NCBI GenBank assembly: GCA_012518035.1
Contig: JAAYTL010000118.1
Coordinates: 1-64,000, forward strand
From: Tissierellia bacterium
Lineage (GTDB): Bacteria > Bacillota > Clostridia > Tissierellales > Tissierellaceae
Length of the DNA: 64,000 nucleotides
Direction of reading: 5' to 3'
Positions 17,426 to 26,382 of the stretch are shown here, piece after piece. Each line of letters begins with the position of its first letter. Positions within the stretch are counted from its first letter, which is position 1. The translations under genes and the position numbers were made by a program. The notes under the pieces were generated by a model that was not told the origin of the DNA, made no database searches, and saw only the letters and a program-made list of their open reading frames with translations.

Positions 17426-20400
17426 TATTCCACCTCCAAAACGTCTCTATATCTACAAATATCCTTGTAGATACAGTAGGGTGAGCATTCTTGGGGCTCC
17501 ACACGAAAATCCCCTTTTTCAATATTGGATAAAATATTATAGATATTTTCCTTTGTAATCAGCATAAGCCTGTCCCACTCTTCTTGGGTTAATATGCTCT
17601 TTCCTCTACCCCTAATAAATGGTTTTAGTCCTAGTTTAATCTCTGTTTTGGCATTATTAATTATGCTATAAGCCCCTGCAACCATATCCCTACCTTCTTG
17701 GGATAAGATGTAAACTGGTAATTGTAAAGAAAGGCCTGATTCCATGTCTTCAATACTCTTGACACCACCAGAAGAACTTTTGTAGTCAATGGCAATATAC
17801 TTGTCTTCCTTGTCTAGCTTGTCTATTCTATCGATTTGCCCAATTATAGGGATTGATCTATCCCTGACATTCAAAATAAATGACTCATACTTCCCAAATT
17901 CCTTTTCAAACTCATAGGGAATGTAGCCATCCTTTATTATCCTATCTACATCCTTCTCAATAAAGTCTCTTAATTTATCAATTGCAACTTCTATAACCAA
18001 GAGGTCCTTTTTATTGTCTAGATTCAAACCTATTTCAGGAGCTGTGTTAACTAGTATTTCTTTCAAGTTTGATATGGTATCTTGAAAATCAAAGTCTGAA
18101 CCTCCTACAACTGAATTTTCGATTTCTTTAGAATAGGTTTCATAATATTTTCTTAAGACTTCATGGTATAAGTTCCCGAGATTTCTCGGACTGTAATCTT
18201 CAAATTCCCTCTCCATCTGCTCTACCTTAAATATATTATTTAGCAAAAAGAAGTATGGACATCTACTATAGGCTTCAAGATAGGATATACTATAAGCCTT
18301 GGGAAGCATTGATTTAATGTCCTTGATGATGGTTTCATCATCAAGGACTCCTCGATATTCATCATATTCGTTTCCATAACGATTTACTTCAGAAAGGACT
18401 TTTTCATTTATCTTCTCCAGGACCTCAAGTAATGCTTCATTGTATAGGTTGAGAATAGAGGAATCTAGGCTATCTCCCATAAAATAAGAGCTAATTATAT
18501 ATCTAAGCAAATCCCTAAAATTGGTAATATCTTCCGCCCTTTTCTTTACCAAATAATCTAAGTTTACCTTAGTCTCTTTTAAGGTATACTTCTCATCCTT
18601 ATCCTTCTTAATCAAGGAAATCACTTCTTCTAAAAACAAGGATTTTATTATGCTATCATCGTAGCCACTACTATAACTTAAGTAGAGTTTCTTTTTACAT
18701 GAGGCTATTATAGATGCAAACTTTAATCCCTCATTATCTAGCCTTTCCCCATAGCTTTTAACATCTATACCTATGGATTTTAAGTCCTTGTAATTATAAT
18801 CATTGATGAAGTAATTCCTATCATCTAAGGCTGGATAACTCCCCTGGGCAAGGCCAGTTATAAAAATTATTTCCTTGATTGTCCCCCTACTATTAATAGG
18901 ATCTAAAATATGTAATCCATTGATATTTCCTTCTAACTCTATAACAGCCTCCTCCTCAATATGATCCACAAGGAGGAAGTAATAATCATCGATGGTAATC
19001 TCATCTTTAAATCCTATTAGTAAATCCATTTTCTCAATAACTTCTTCTATCTTATCTATAGTTCGAAAATCCCTCAAGAAGAGATCTTCATCTTCTTCAT
19101 CCCTATATTGTTCTACAATTCTCTCCCTTATCTTAAAATCATCAATCAGTGAAAGGATTGTCTGGTTAAAGATTGATATTTTAGACTTACTAGGTATCCG
19201 ATTTGCTTCATGCTTAATTATATCAATGATAGAATTAAGGGATTCTATCTCTTCCATAGGTATTTTTAAATCCTTGTTTGATTCTAGCAGGTCCTCCAAA
19301 TCCTTTATGTCAGAAAAATCTTCCCTTCTTAGGAATAACTCGTAAAGGTCCCTCTTATCTTCTGGGCATACCTCAAAATAACTAGACTTAATCCTGTTTA
19401 TCAATAATGATTTGGGATAGGAATTTAGCTTATTCTCCATTATGGTTAGGAGTTCCCTAGCTATGGGCAAGTTTTTTAAGGGACTGGTCTTGTTTATGCT
19501 AAGGGGAATCCTTTCCATAGCTGAAACCTTGTACAAGGGTTCTAGGTAGTCCGAATTTGATATGATTATCCCAATATCTCCAAGGTCGATGCCAGAGTGA
19601 TGATGCTTCTTTACCTCTTCAAAAATCTTTCTTAGTTCAAGATAGGGAGTAGCCCCATTAATTATAGAAATCTCATCTTCGACTTTTAATACATCTACCT
19701 CATCGACAAATAGATATTTTCCAAGTTTCTCAAAGACGTTTGATGGTTCATCATATATGTACTCTATTTGGAAACCTAGCTTACTTAAAACCTCCAAAGT
19801 TTTATCTATTACTATAGATTTATTATCAGTTAAATAAGGCATATTGATAATAATGTCCATACCTGTCTTAGTTAACTGTTCTAATATGGCTAACTCAATG
19901 GGTCTGAAGTCATAAAATTCATCAATAATCATTGTTTTAACATGACTAAATATTTCCTTTTGTTCCAATAACCTAGCTGACTTAAGATAGGCACCTTCCC
20001 TATCTGTAACATGTAAATTTTCTAAGATTCTTTCATATTCAGCATAAATAAGTCCTATCTCTTCATAGAATGGATTCTTCGGACACCTTGCCAAATATTC
20101 ATCTGGATAAACCAAGGACCGCTTGATATCCCCTAGGATATCATTCATTGATTTAACAAAACCCTGCATATCATAATGGTTCTTATAGTAGGTTAGCATT
20201 CCTTCATCGGTTAAGCTTTTGATAAGATTTCTTAAGATTAAGTTCTTAGTTGGATTGTCTATAATGTGGGTGAAATCACCCTCTAAGACCCTAGAGACTA
20301 TATCGTCAAAAGTAAACAGGTTTATTTCAAATGCCTGTCCTACTTGTCCAATAAAACAGCTTCTATATTCTCTCAAAAGCTCACCATTTGGCAGGATGTA

Positions 20401-20508
20401 GTAGAACTCATTCCCACGATTATTCTTCAAATCTGTAATTGCTCGGTTAATTAAATCTCCTTTTTTGTAATTATTAAAACTACCTATATACACAATCCTT
20501 TTCGCCAT
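17425..20508 (-). CDS. addB: AddB-like nuclease subunit (RexB-like, no Walker A)
   Basis: Partner of AddA in the RecBCD-like end-processing complex that recognises Chi. The C-terminal PD-(D/E)xK nuclease shows LGNLYHEVLRKY, IIGQIDRIDK and YIAIDYKSSSG. The Fe-S cysteines are present: SRCPYFFLLN (about 749) and CSPYCIYKDIC (1008, 1012, 1018). The N-terminus reads YIGSFNNYKKGDLI where Bacillus AddB has a Walker A loop, so ATP binding by this subunit is unlikely, as in RexB. TAGGTGATGAA precedes the ATG. The gene follows the ROK kinase by 8 bases. Confidence 0.88.
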   Translation of the reverse strand: MAKRIVYIGSFNNYKKGDLINRAITDLKNNRGNEFYYILPNGELLREYRSCFIGQVGQAFEINLFTFDDIVSRVLEGDFTHIIDNPTKNLILRNLIKSLTDEGMLTYYKNHYDMQGFVKSMNDILGDIKRSLVYPDEYLARCPKNPFYEEIGLIYAEYERILENLHVTDREGAYLKSARLLEQKEIFSHVKTMIIDEFYDFRPIELAILEQLTKTGMDIIINMPYLTDNKSIVIDKTLEVLSKLGFQIEYIYDEPSNVFEKLGKYLFVDEVDVLKVEDEISIINGATPYLELRKIFEEVKKHHHSGIDLGDIGIIISNSDYLEPLYKVSAMERIPLSINKTSPLKNLPIARELLTIMENKLNSYPKSLLINRIKSSYFEVCPEDKRDLYELFLRREDFSDIKDLEDLLESNKDLKIPMEEIESLNSIIDIIKHEANRIPSKSKISIFNQTILSLIDDFKIRERIVEQYRDEEDEDLFLRDFRTIDKIEEVIEKMDLLIGFKDEITIDDYYFLLVDHIEEEAVIELEGNINGLHILDPINSRGTIKEIIFITGLAQGSYPALDDRNYFINDYNYKDLKSIGIDVKSYGERLDNEGLKFASIIASCKKKLYLSYSSGYDDSIIKSLFLEEVISLIKKDKDEKYTLKETKVNLDYLVKKRAEDITNFRDLLRYIISSYFMGDSLDSSILNLYNEALLEVLEKINEKVLSEVNRYGNEYDEYRGVLDDETIIKDIKSMLPKAYSISYLEAYSRCPYFFLLNNIFKVEQMEREFEDYSPRNLGNLYHEVLRKYYETYSKEIENSVVGGSDFDFQDTISNLKEILVNTAPEIGLNLDNKKDLLVIEVAIDKLRDFIEKDVDRIIKDGYIPYEFEKEFGKYESFILNVRDRSIPIIGQIDRIDKLDKEDKYIAIDYKSSSGGVKSIEDMESGLSLQLPVYILSQEGRDMVAGAYSIINNAKTEIKLGLKPFIRGRGKSILTQEEWDRLMLITKENIYNILSNIEKGDFRVEPQECSPYCIYKDICRYRDVLEVE

Positions 20509-20516
20509 TTCATCAC

Positions 20517-21416
20517 CTACACTAATCTATCAAATACAAGCTTGCCGGCCCCAATCATGCCCGCATCGTTTAGATAATGGGCTGGAACTATATCCATACC
20601 CTCTGAATCATTTACATGTTCCTTGTAGGAATCAATCATATCATCCCACCAGATATTCCTTGAATTAATAACTCCTCCCCCTATAACAATTCCTTCAGGA
20701 TCAAATGCATTCTTTAAACTAGTAAGATAGATGCCTAAATTTCTACTAAATTCCCTTATAAGTCCCTTTGCTATTTCATCCACATGTATATTATTAAATA
20801 TCTCCTTGCCACTTTTACTTATGGATGTTAATTCTTCGTACATTTTTTCTATGGCTTTACCAGATACATACTGTTCTACACAACCTTTTTGACCACAGGT
20901 ACACTGCCTTCCATTGGGATAGAGGATAAGATGACCTAACTCAGCTCCTTGATAGCTGTGCCCATATAAGAGTCCATGGTTTTCAATATATATGGCCCCG
21001 CCAACCCCTGAACCCAAGGTAAGCATTAGAAAACTATCATAGTCCCTGGCAGCCCCCTTCCAGTGCTCGCATAAGGCTGCTATATTGGCATCATTCTCAA
21101 CGAATATGGGTAGGTCATTAAACTCTTTCTGAAGTTCCTCCTTTATAGGAGTGCCAGCCCAGTCCTTGATGTTTCCTCCCACCTTAAGAACCCTACCCTC
21201 CTTGGTATCTATAAAGCCTGGTGAGCCAATGGTTATACCTATTACCCCATCCTCCATTAGGGCGTTTATAATTTCGCTTATCCTTTTTAGGACCTCTTTC
21301 CTTCCCTTTGCAGTTCTGCTCTCTGTTTCAGCCCTTTTTATGATCATACCATCCTCATCAATTAGTCCTCCAAGTATGCTTGTCCCTCCTAAGTCAATAC
21401 CTATAGCTTTTTTCAT
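20517..21416 (-). CDS. ROK-family sugar kinase
   Basis: Cytoplasmic ATP-dependent sugar kinase. It has the phosphate-1 motif IGIDLGGTSILGG, the catalytic END in VENDANIAALCEHW and the ROK zinc motif CTCGQKGCVEQ. Family substrates include glucose, GlcNAc and MurNAc. Because it directly follows NagZ (12 bases), phosphorylation of amino sugars released from peptidoglycan is a reasonable guess; glucokinase is the alternative. The ATG at 21416 is chosen since GGAGG precedes it; a TTG at 21428 would overlap that site. The product has 299 residues. Confidence 0.9.
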   Translation of the reverse strand: MKKAIGIDLGGTSILGGLIDEDGMIIKRAETESRTAKGRKEVLKRISEIINALMEDGVIGITIGSPGFIDTKEGRVLKVGGNIKDWAGTPIKEELQKEFNDLPIFVENDANIAALCEHWKGAARDYDSFLMLTLGSGVGGAIYIENHGLLYGHSYQGAELGHLILYPNGRQCTCGQKGCVEQYVSGKAIEKMYEELTSISKSGKEIFNNIHVDEIAKGLIREFSRNLGIYLTSLKNAFDPEGIVIGGGVINSRNIWWDDMIDSYKEHVNDSEGMDIVPAHYLNDAGMIGAGKLVFDRLV

Positions 21417-21428
21417 CTTAACCTCCAA

Positions 21429-22595
21429 TTACTTAACTCGATTTTTTATTTCTTCAGCCATATTGTTTAGTTCTTCAAGATTCAAGTCCACATTACCTAC
21501 TTTTAAATACCTATCCTTTAATTCAAGAATCCTGTAGACCTTTTCATCTATTTCTTCCATTGATAGTTCACCAATTTCCACTGCATCTATTATTTTATCA
21601 AATACAATCCTAGGATTATCCTCCCCATGACATACCAGAAGGATATCTCCTCCTGCTTTTAAAAAATCTATGCAGGCATCTTCTAAAGTAAAATTGTTAA
21701 CAATGGCTCCCATGGTCATGTCATCTGATACTATGACCCCTTCATATCCCATTTCATCCCTTAGCAAATCATGGACAATCTTTTTAGATAGGGTGGCAGG
21801 GTAATCTTTGTCAAGTGAAGGAAGTAGTATATGGGCCATCATAATCATTTCTATATTATTCTCAATAGCATCCTCAAATGGTATTAATTCAAAATTCCTC
21901 AATTCTTCTAAGCTTTTGTCAATAATCGGCAACTCTAAGTGAGAATCTGTCGAAGTATCCCCATGTCCCGGGAAATGTTTAACGGCAGGAATAATGGAGC
22001 TATTCCTTATTCCCTTAGCAACCTCTAAACCTATATCAGAAACTCTTTCCGGGTTTGTTCCATAGGCCCTCTTTCCTATGACTGGATTATCGGGGTTGGA
22101 ATGGATGTCAAGAACAGGAGCAAAGTTCAGGTTCAAGCCAAGACCTTTAACCCTGTTCCCAAGAAGCTGACCAAATTGGAAGGCAATATCTACGTCATTC
22201 GTCTCTCCTATTTGAAAAGGATCAGGTAATCTCCTGTACTCTTTAGGAAGACGGCTTATTGATCCACCCTCTTCATCTATACATAGGAATAAGGGGATAT
22301 CCTCTTCTGCATTACTACCTTTTATCTCTTCCACTAACCCTATGATTTGACCTTTAGACTCAATATTTCTATCAAAGAGTATTAGGCCACCTACCTTTAA
22401 ATCATTAATATAGGATTTGGTTCTATCATTCAAAAAAGTACCCTTAAATCCTACTATTAGTAGTTGTCCTGCCTTTTCTTCCAAGGTCATACTATCCAGC
22501 TTATCTTGGATTTTATCTTCTTCTAAAGATTTACAAGCGGTGGAAATTACTTGGAGAATAAGCATTATGATTAGTAATTTACCCAGTTTTCTCAT
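21429..22595 (-). CDS. nagZ: Beta-N-acetylhexosaminidase, GH3 (NagZ) lipoprotein
   Basis: Exo-hydrolase removing GlcNAc from muropeptides or other glycans. The N-terminus MRKLGKLLIIMLILQVISTAC is a lipoprotein signal with the cysteine in STAC, so the enzyme would act outside the cell, as in Firmicute NagZ. The GH3 signature KHFPGHGDTSTDSH carries the catalytic His/Asp loop and VSDDMTMGAI the nucleophile aspartate. At 388 residues it is a single-domain form without the C-terminal extension of Bacillus NagZ. GATGAGGAGATTTT precedes the ATG. It leads the group nagZ-ROK-addB-addA-ABC. Confidence 0.92.
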   Translation of the reverse strand: MRKLGKLLIIMLILQVISTACKSLEEDKIQDKLDSMTLEEKAGQLLIVGFKGTFLNDRTKSYINDLKVGGLILFDRNIESKGQIIGLVEEIKGSNAEEDIPLFLCIDEEGGSISRLPKEYRRLPDPFQIGETNDVDIAFQFGQLLGNRVKGLGLNLNFAPVLDIHSNPDNPVIGKRAYGTNPERVSDIGLEVAKGIRNSSIIPAVKHFPGHGDTSTDSHLELPIIDKSLEELRNFELIPFEDAIENNIEMIMMAHILLPSLDKDYPATLSKKIVHDLLRDEMGYEGVIVSDDMTMGAIVNNFTLEDACIDFLKAGGDILLVCHGEDNPRIVFDKIIDAVEIGELSMEEIDEKVYRILELKDRYLKVGNVDLNLEELNNMAEEIKNRVK

Positions 22596-22929
22596 AAAAT
22601 CTCCTCATCTGTCATTATCTTGATTTTATAATATATTATGTCCATTTACAACTTAGATAAAAAAAGAAAAACTTTCCTAATGAATCATCCTAGATTCTTA
22701 CAAGGAAAGTTTTGTTTTGATAGCATGGTTTACTTAATACAAAATGCAAGCAATTATTCTATTAATATGATTACATAATAGAAAAAGAATATGATAATGA
22801 TTAACTTAGTAATCGACTTATTTATACTTGGTTTCTGAAATCCTGTTTTCATGAATTATTAAATCTTTATTACTGTTTGTAATGATTGGATTACTATATT
22901 TTTGAGACCAATTATATGCTTTGGAATTA
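22596..22929. other. Intergenic region of 334 bp between nagZ and the flavodoxin gene
   Basis: Contains the terminator listed at 22658-22716. The remaining 210 bases next to the flavodoxin stop are AT-rich. On the minus strand a 37-codon open stretch follows the flavodoxin stop in another frame, but it has no start or ribosome site. No convincing nagZ promoter boxes were found. Confidence 0.6.
22658..22716 (-). terminator. Intrinsic terminator upstream of nagZ
   Basis: On the minus strand AAAACTTTCCT pairs with AGGAAAGTTTT, with an inner GAATC/GATTC stem, followed by TCTTTTTTT. It probably ends the transcript from the flavodoxin operon about 210 bases after the last stop. Confidence 0.85.
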
Positions 22930-23409
22930 TCATTTTTCAAACGAATTCACTAAATCAATTATAAACCTTCCTGCCATGAGAAGATCCTTATCATTTGGGT
23001 GTCCATCAGCTAACTTGCTCATTAGATGGAAAACCTTAATGTCTGTAAAGTCCTCCGCCCTATAGGCCCCCTTACAAGCAAAGCTTCCCCTAATTATTGC
23101 TCCTTTGGTTTCCAATTTATTAATCAAAGCCTTATTGTAGAATTTCATACCAACTCCGCTGGTTGAAAATACAAAGACATTTTTACCTTTTAAATCCAAT
23201 CCATCTACTAGCTTAAACATCTTTTCTGAAAGATTTTCCTGGTAGACTCCTGAGCCAAATCCAATTAAATCATAGTCCCCTAAATCAATTGGAAGCATAT
23301 TCTCCTTATTAATCTTTATTAGTTCACAAGGGATAGTCTTAGCAAAAACTTCAGCAAGTTTTTCAGTGTTATTATTATGATTGGAATAATAAATAATTAA
23401 GTATTTCAT
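22930..23409 (-). CDS. Flavodoxin-family protein
   Basis: The 159-residue protein starts with the flavodoxin phosphate-loop pattern LIIYYSNHNNNTEKLAE and contains the FMN-contact regions GFGSGVYQENL and VFSTSGVGM. It is predicted to be a cytoplasmic FMN-binding electron carrier or small oxidoreductase; the partner is unknown. The start ATG has AAAAAGGTGAAC upstream. It lies 39 bases after a hypothetical secreted protein gene and may be the last gene of the spmA-spmB-ydcF group. Confidence 0.85.
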   Translation of the reverse strand: MKYLIIYYSNHNNNTEKLAEVFAKTIPCELIKINKENMLPIDLGDYDLIGFGSGVYQENLSEKMFKLVDGLDLKGKNVFVFSTSGVGMKFYNKALINKLETKGAIIRGSFACKGAYRAEDFTDIKVFHLMSKLADGHPNDKDLLMAGRFIIDLVNSFEK

Positions 23410-23448
23410 TACTTGTTCACCTTTTTATGATTTCTATGTAACTGCTTT

Positions 23449-23874
23449 TTAATACCCCCATGTTTTAAGTTCCCACTTACCACCTTTATTCCTTACTAAA
23501 ATCCACTGCCAGTCCCTATAGCTAGTATTTGGATTTAAGCTACCATCTCCACCAGAAGCATCTACATCAAAGTTTGATAGTAAAACAATGGCCTCATCCG
23601 CCTCATATTGTTCTGCCCACCCTACAGAATCCCTGTTAGACACACCTTCATCATACCAAAGTTCTCTTAAGCTACAACCTTTAAACTCTCTTTTAAAATA
23701 GTCTAAGACTATGTCCATGACAGCCTTTATGTCTTCTTGGGTATATAATTGGGACTCCGAAGATTCTAACTTAACCTTACTGATATCTCCGCCTTTATTT
23801 GCAGATAATAATATGCTAGTTATTGCTATGGCAGACAGTAGGATAAGTAATCCTATAATGCTTCTCTTTTTCAA
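23449..23874 (-). CDS. Conserved exported protein of unknown function
   Basis: The first 27 residues form a signal peptide or membrane anchor (KKRSIIGLLILLSAIAITSI). The remainder has strongly patterned segments, among them YTQEDIKAVMDIVLDYF, GCSLRELWYDE and GGDGSLNPN, and a tryptophan-rich ending with ILVRNKGGKWELKTWGY. I remember this pattern from uncharacterised clostridial proteins but not a function. The start is a TTG at 23874 with GGAGG eight bases upstream. It sits between ydcF and the flavodoxin gene with short gaps. Confidence 0.7.
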   Translation of the reverse strand: MKKRSIIGLLILLSAIAITSILLSANKGGDISKVKLESSESQLYTQEDIKAVMDIVLDYFKREFKGCSLRELWYDEGVSNRDSVGWAEQYEADEAIVLLSNFDVDASGGDGSLNPNTSYRDWQWILVRNKGGKWELKTWGY

Positions 23875-23899
23875 CTAGAAACCTCCTCATAAACACATA

Positions 23900-24487
23900 T
23901 TATCTATCAAAGATAAATGATTTTATTACTGCAAAGTACTCCCTTATGTAGGATTGGACAATAACACTAGGGGGTATTCTTGCAGGCAACCCATATGGTA
24001 CCATGCCTAGTCGTTTTGCCAAAAATTTTGCCCTAAAAAGATGAAACTTATTAGTCACTATTAGAACTCGGTAATCTTCTTTTTCATCCAGTCCCCTTAT
24101 TATATCTCGGGTATACTTTAGGTTTTCAAATGTATTAGTTGATTCATCCTCCATTATGATACGGTTTTCTTCAATCCCATTGTTGACGAGATATCTCTTC
24201 ATGGCCTCTGCCTCTGGAATAGATTCATCATGACCTTGGCCACCAGAAACTATTACTTCTACATCCTTGTGCTCTTTTAAATATTCATTTGCTACTTTCA
24301 ACCTTTCCAACAAGGCTGGTGAGGGTGTATCTCGATAAAGTCTGGCTCCCAGAACTATTACATAGTCCACCTTATCAATATTGGGGTCCCTATTGGCTTC
24401 CAGGAAAATTAATCCTTCTATGGTAAGAAAGGAAGCTAGTCCTATTACGATTAGAATAAACAATACCTTAAACAAGTTTAGTTTCAT
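23900..24487 (-). CDS. YdcF/SanA-family (DUF218) membrane protein
   Basis: An N-terminal membrane helix (about residues 6-25) precedes a DUF218 domain with its typical motifs YVIVLGARL, VIVSGGQG, ESTNTFENL and NKFHLFRA. Members such as SanA and ElyC influence envelope integrity or lipid-carrier metabolism, but the reaction is unknown. The ATG at 24487 (MKLNLFKVL) has GGTGA five bases upstream. An in-frame ATG at 24499 is the alternative. It is followed after 25 bases by the exported hypothetical gene. Confidence 0.85.
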   Translation of the reverse strand: MKLNLFKVLFILIVIGLASFLTIEGLIFLEANRDPNIDKVDYVIVLGARLYRDTPSPALLERLKVANEYLKEHKDVEVIVSGGQGHDESIPEAEAMKRYLVNNGIEENRIIMEDESTNTFENLKYTRDIIRGLDEKEDYRVLIVTNKFHLFRAKFLAKRLGMVPYGLPARIPPSVIVQSYIREYFAVIKSFIFDR

Positions 24488-24598
24488 TTGAGTCACCATA
24501 ATCCTTTAGTCCTTAGCTTAATTAAGATAAGTATACCATATTTAACCAGGAAATCATGAGATATATTTTCTTCTAGAAGTTTTGTAAGCGGATAAAAG

Positions 24599-25135
24599 CT
24601 AGTTGAATACCAGGTTTGTCACTATAACTGCAGTTACGATACCTACAAAATCAGCAATTAGTCCTGCTGGAAGTGAATGCCTGGTTTTCTTGATGGATAC
24701 TGCTCCAAAATAAATGGCAAGGACATAGAAGGTAGTCTCAGTGGACCCCATCATAACAGAAACCATTCTACCTATTAAGGAATCTGGTCCATGAGTGGTA
24801 ATTAATTCACTCATGATCCCCATAGCCCCTCCACCAGACAAGGGTCTTATAAAGGCCATGGATAATACTTCTGCTGGCATACCAATGAGATTAGTTATTG
24901 GTGCTAGCGCTTCTATAAGCAGATCTAGGGCTCCAGAAGCCCTAAAAACTCCAATGGACACCAACATAGCAACTAAAGAAGGGATTATCCTTACAGCTGT
25001 ATCAAATCCTTCCTTGGCTCCTTCTACAAAGGATTCATAAACCTTAATCTTTATTAAGATCCCATACAAGGGAATAAACAAGAGTATAAACGGTATAGCA
25101 TATCTGGAAATATCATTTATTAAGTCTATAATCAT
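24599..25135 (-). CDS. spmB: Spore maturation protein B
   Basis: Integral membrane protein of about 178 residues with several helices and the SpmB signature VRIIPSLVAMLVSIGVFRASG, here split as VRIIPSLVAMLVS and IGVFRASG, then FIRPLSGGGAMGIM and MMGSTETTFYVLA. In Bacillus, SpmA and SpmB are needed for normal spore core dehydration; similar nucleoside-recognition-fold proteins also occur in non-sporeformers. It starts three bases after spmA ends with GGTGGAG upstream. About 110 bases separate it from ydcF. Confidence 0.92.
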   Translation of the reverse strand: MIIDLINDISRYAIPFILLFIPLYGILIKIKVYESFVEGAKEGFDTAVRIIPSLVAMLVSIGVFRASGALDLLIEALAPITNLIGMPAEVLSMAFIRPLSGGGAMGIMSELITTHGPDSLIGRMVSVMMGSTETTFYVLAIYFGAVSIKKTRHSLPAGLIADFVGIVTAVIVTNLVFN

Positions 25136-25138
25136 TTT

Positions 25139-25738
25139 TTACTCTCCACCCCTCACCCTGTATCTAGATACTCTTTGAAGTATTTTAACAGCTATAATAG
25201 CAGCTATTGTAGATGCTGTTGTAGCTATTATAGTAGGTCCTATGATTTCAGTGGGATTTGCAGAACCTGCTGATGTCCTAATTGCTATAACTGTTGCTGG
25301 TATTATGGTTAGGGACGAGGTATTTATAGCTAAAAACATCACCATAGAGTTTGTTGCAGTATCCTTGTTTGGATTTAGCTTTTGTAATTCTTTCATTGCT
25401 TTTATCCCTAGGGGAGTGGCTGCATTTCCCAATCCAAGTAGATTTGCTCCAAAATTCATAAGGATAGCTCCCATGGCTGGATGGCCTTGTGGAATCTCAG
25501 GAAATAGTGGTCTTATTATCAAACTAAGTCCTTTTGCCATATAGCTTACAAGACCAGATTCTTCTGCGATTTTCATTATTCCAAGCCACAAGGCCATAAC
25601 GCCTATAAGCCCTAAAGATATGGTAATGGCTAATTCAGCATTGCTAATGGCAGCCTCTGTTACAGCATCAATATTTCCAGAAATTGCACCAACAATTATT
25701 CCACTAGCTAAAAGTACAAACCAAATTATATTAATCAT
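25139..25738 (-). CDS. spmA: Spore maturation protein A
   Basis: Polytopic membrane protein of 199 residues, the usual SpmA length. It has the gate/nucleoside-recognition fold features MALWLGIMKIAEESG, GAILMNFGANLLGLGNAATP and FLAINTSSLTIIPATVIAIR. It pairs with SpmB, whose gene follows after three bases. GGAGGGTTATT precedes the ATG. The pair suggests a spore-forming ancestry, but no other sporulation genes are in the window. Confidence 0.92.
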   Translation of the reverse strand: MINIIWFVLLASGIIVGAISGNIDAVTEAAISNAELAITISLGLIGVMALWLGIMKIAEESGLVSYMAKGLSLIIRPLFPEIPQGHPAMGAILMNFGANLLGLGNAATPLGIKAMKELQKLNPNKDTATNSMVMFLAINTSSLTIIPATVIAIRTSAGSANPTEIIGPTIIATTASTIAAIIAVKILQRVSRYRVRGGE

Positions 25739-25811
25739 AATAACCCTCCTCCCTATATCATATTGGAGGATTAAGAAAATATTATAGATAGATACTGGTC
25801 TTTATATCCAA

Positions 25812-25868
25812 AATAAAAAAGCTTCCAAGTAGATAATTATTATGATTGAATCATCTACCTTGGAAGTA
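25812..25868 (-). terminator. Intrinsic terminator after the DUF3887 lipoprotein gene
   Basis: On the minus strand CTTCCAAGGTAGAT pairs with ATCTACTTGGAAG across a loop of about 18 bases, followed by CTTTTTTATTTT. It separates the lipoprotein gene from spmA. Confidence 0.85.
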
Positions 25869-25895
25869 TAATATCAGTAGCCTACCCAGCTATTC

Positions 25896-26318
25896 TTACC
25901 TAATTCTTAAGTCAGTAATCTGATTATCCATATCAATGGTTAGTCTAAAGGTAAGGTCTGCGTCCTTAAATGACCCTGTGATAAATACTAAATAGTATCT
26001 ATCAATTTTTTCTGCTGAATGGAATTCCTGTTGGATATAATCACCAAACTCTTCCTCTAAGCCTAACCATATCTCCTCCAATTCCTCAGAATTTAATTTA
26101 TCAATCATGCTATCATCAAGTCTTTCCACTGCCTCCTTGTATTCACCGTTGCTTAGCTGCTCAATAAAACCCTTGGCTAAATTGATAATATCAAAATGTT
26201 CTCCAGTATATTCTTCATCCTTACTTACTTTTTCATCTGCTTGAAGCTGTCTTAGTCCACACCCAGCCACAAGGTATATAGCTCCCAGTAATAAGCTTAG
26301 GAATATTAGTTTTCGCAT
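25896..26318 (-). CDS. DUF3887-like lipoprotein
   Basis: Lipoprotein signal with lipobox LVAGC at residues 16-20, then a small domain of about 110 residues. It begins with DIINLAKGFIEQLSNGEYKEAVERLDD and ends with a strand-rich stretch; the first part can be quoted as LAKGFIEQLSNGEYKEAVE. This helical start plus beta sheet is the DUF3887/NTF2-like pattern seen in Firmicute surface lipoproteins. Function unknown. CAGGTGATTGT precedes the ATG. It appears monocistronic, flanked by terminators on both sides. Confidence 0.75.
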   Translation of the reverse strand: MRKLIFLSLLLGAIYLVAGCGLRQLQADEKVSKDEEYTGEHFDIINLAKGFIEQLSNGEYKEAVERLDDSMIDKLNSEELEEIWLGLEEEFGDYIQQEFHSAEKIDRYYLVFITGSFKDADLTFRLTIDMDNQITDLRIR

Positions 26319-26348
26319 ACAATCACCTGTTTTCTTCTACCTAGTATA

Positions 26349-26382
26349 TAAATAAGACCTGATTAAAACAGGTCTTATTTTA
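26349..26382 (-). terminator. Intrinsic terminator after the MBL-fold hydrolase gene
   Basis: AAATAAGACCTG and CAGGTCTTATTT form a perfect 12-bp stem with a seven-base loop directly at the hydrolase stop codon. Confidence 0.82.

Noticed and set aside
22820-22932. Possible frameshifted C-terminal extension of the flavodoxin protein: one extra A in the A-run at the stop would add about 37 residues.
   Set aside because: The protein already has a normal flavodoxin length, and an open stretch of this size is expected by chance in AT-rich DNA. No read evidence is available.
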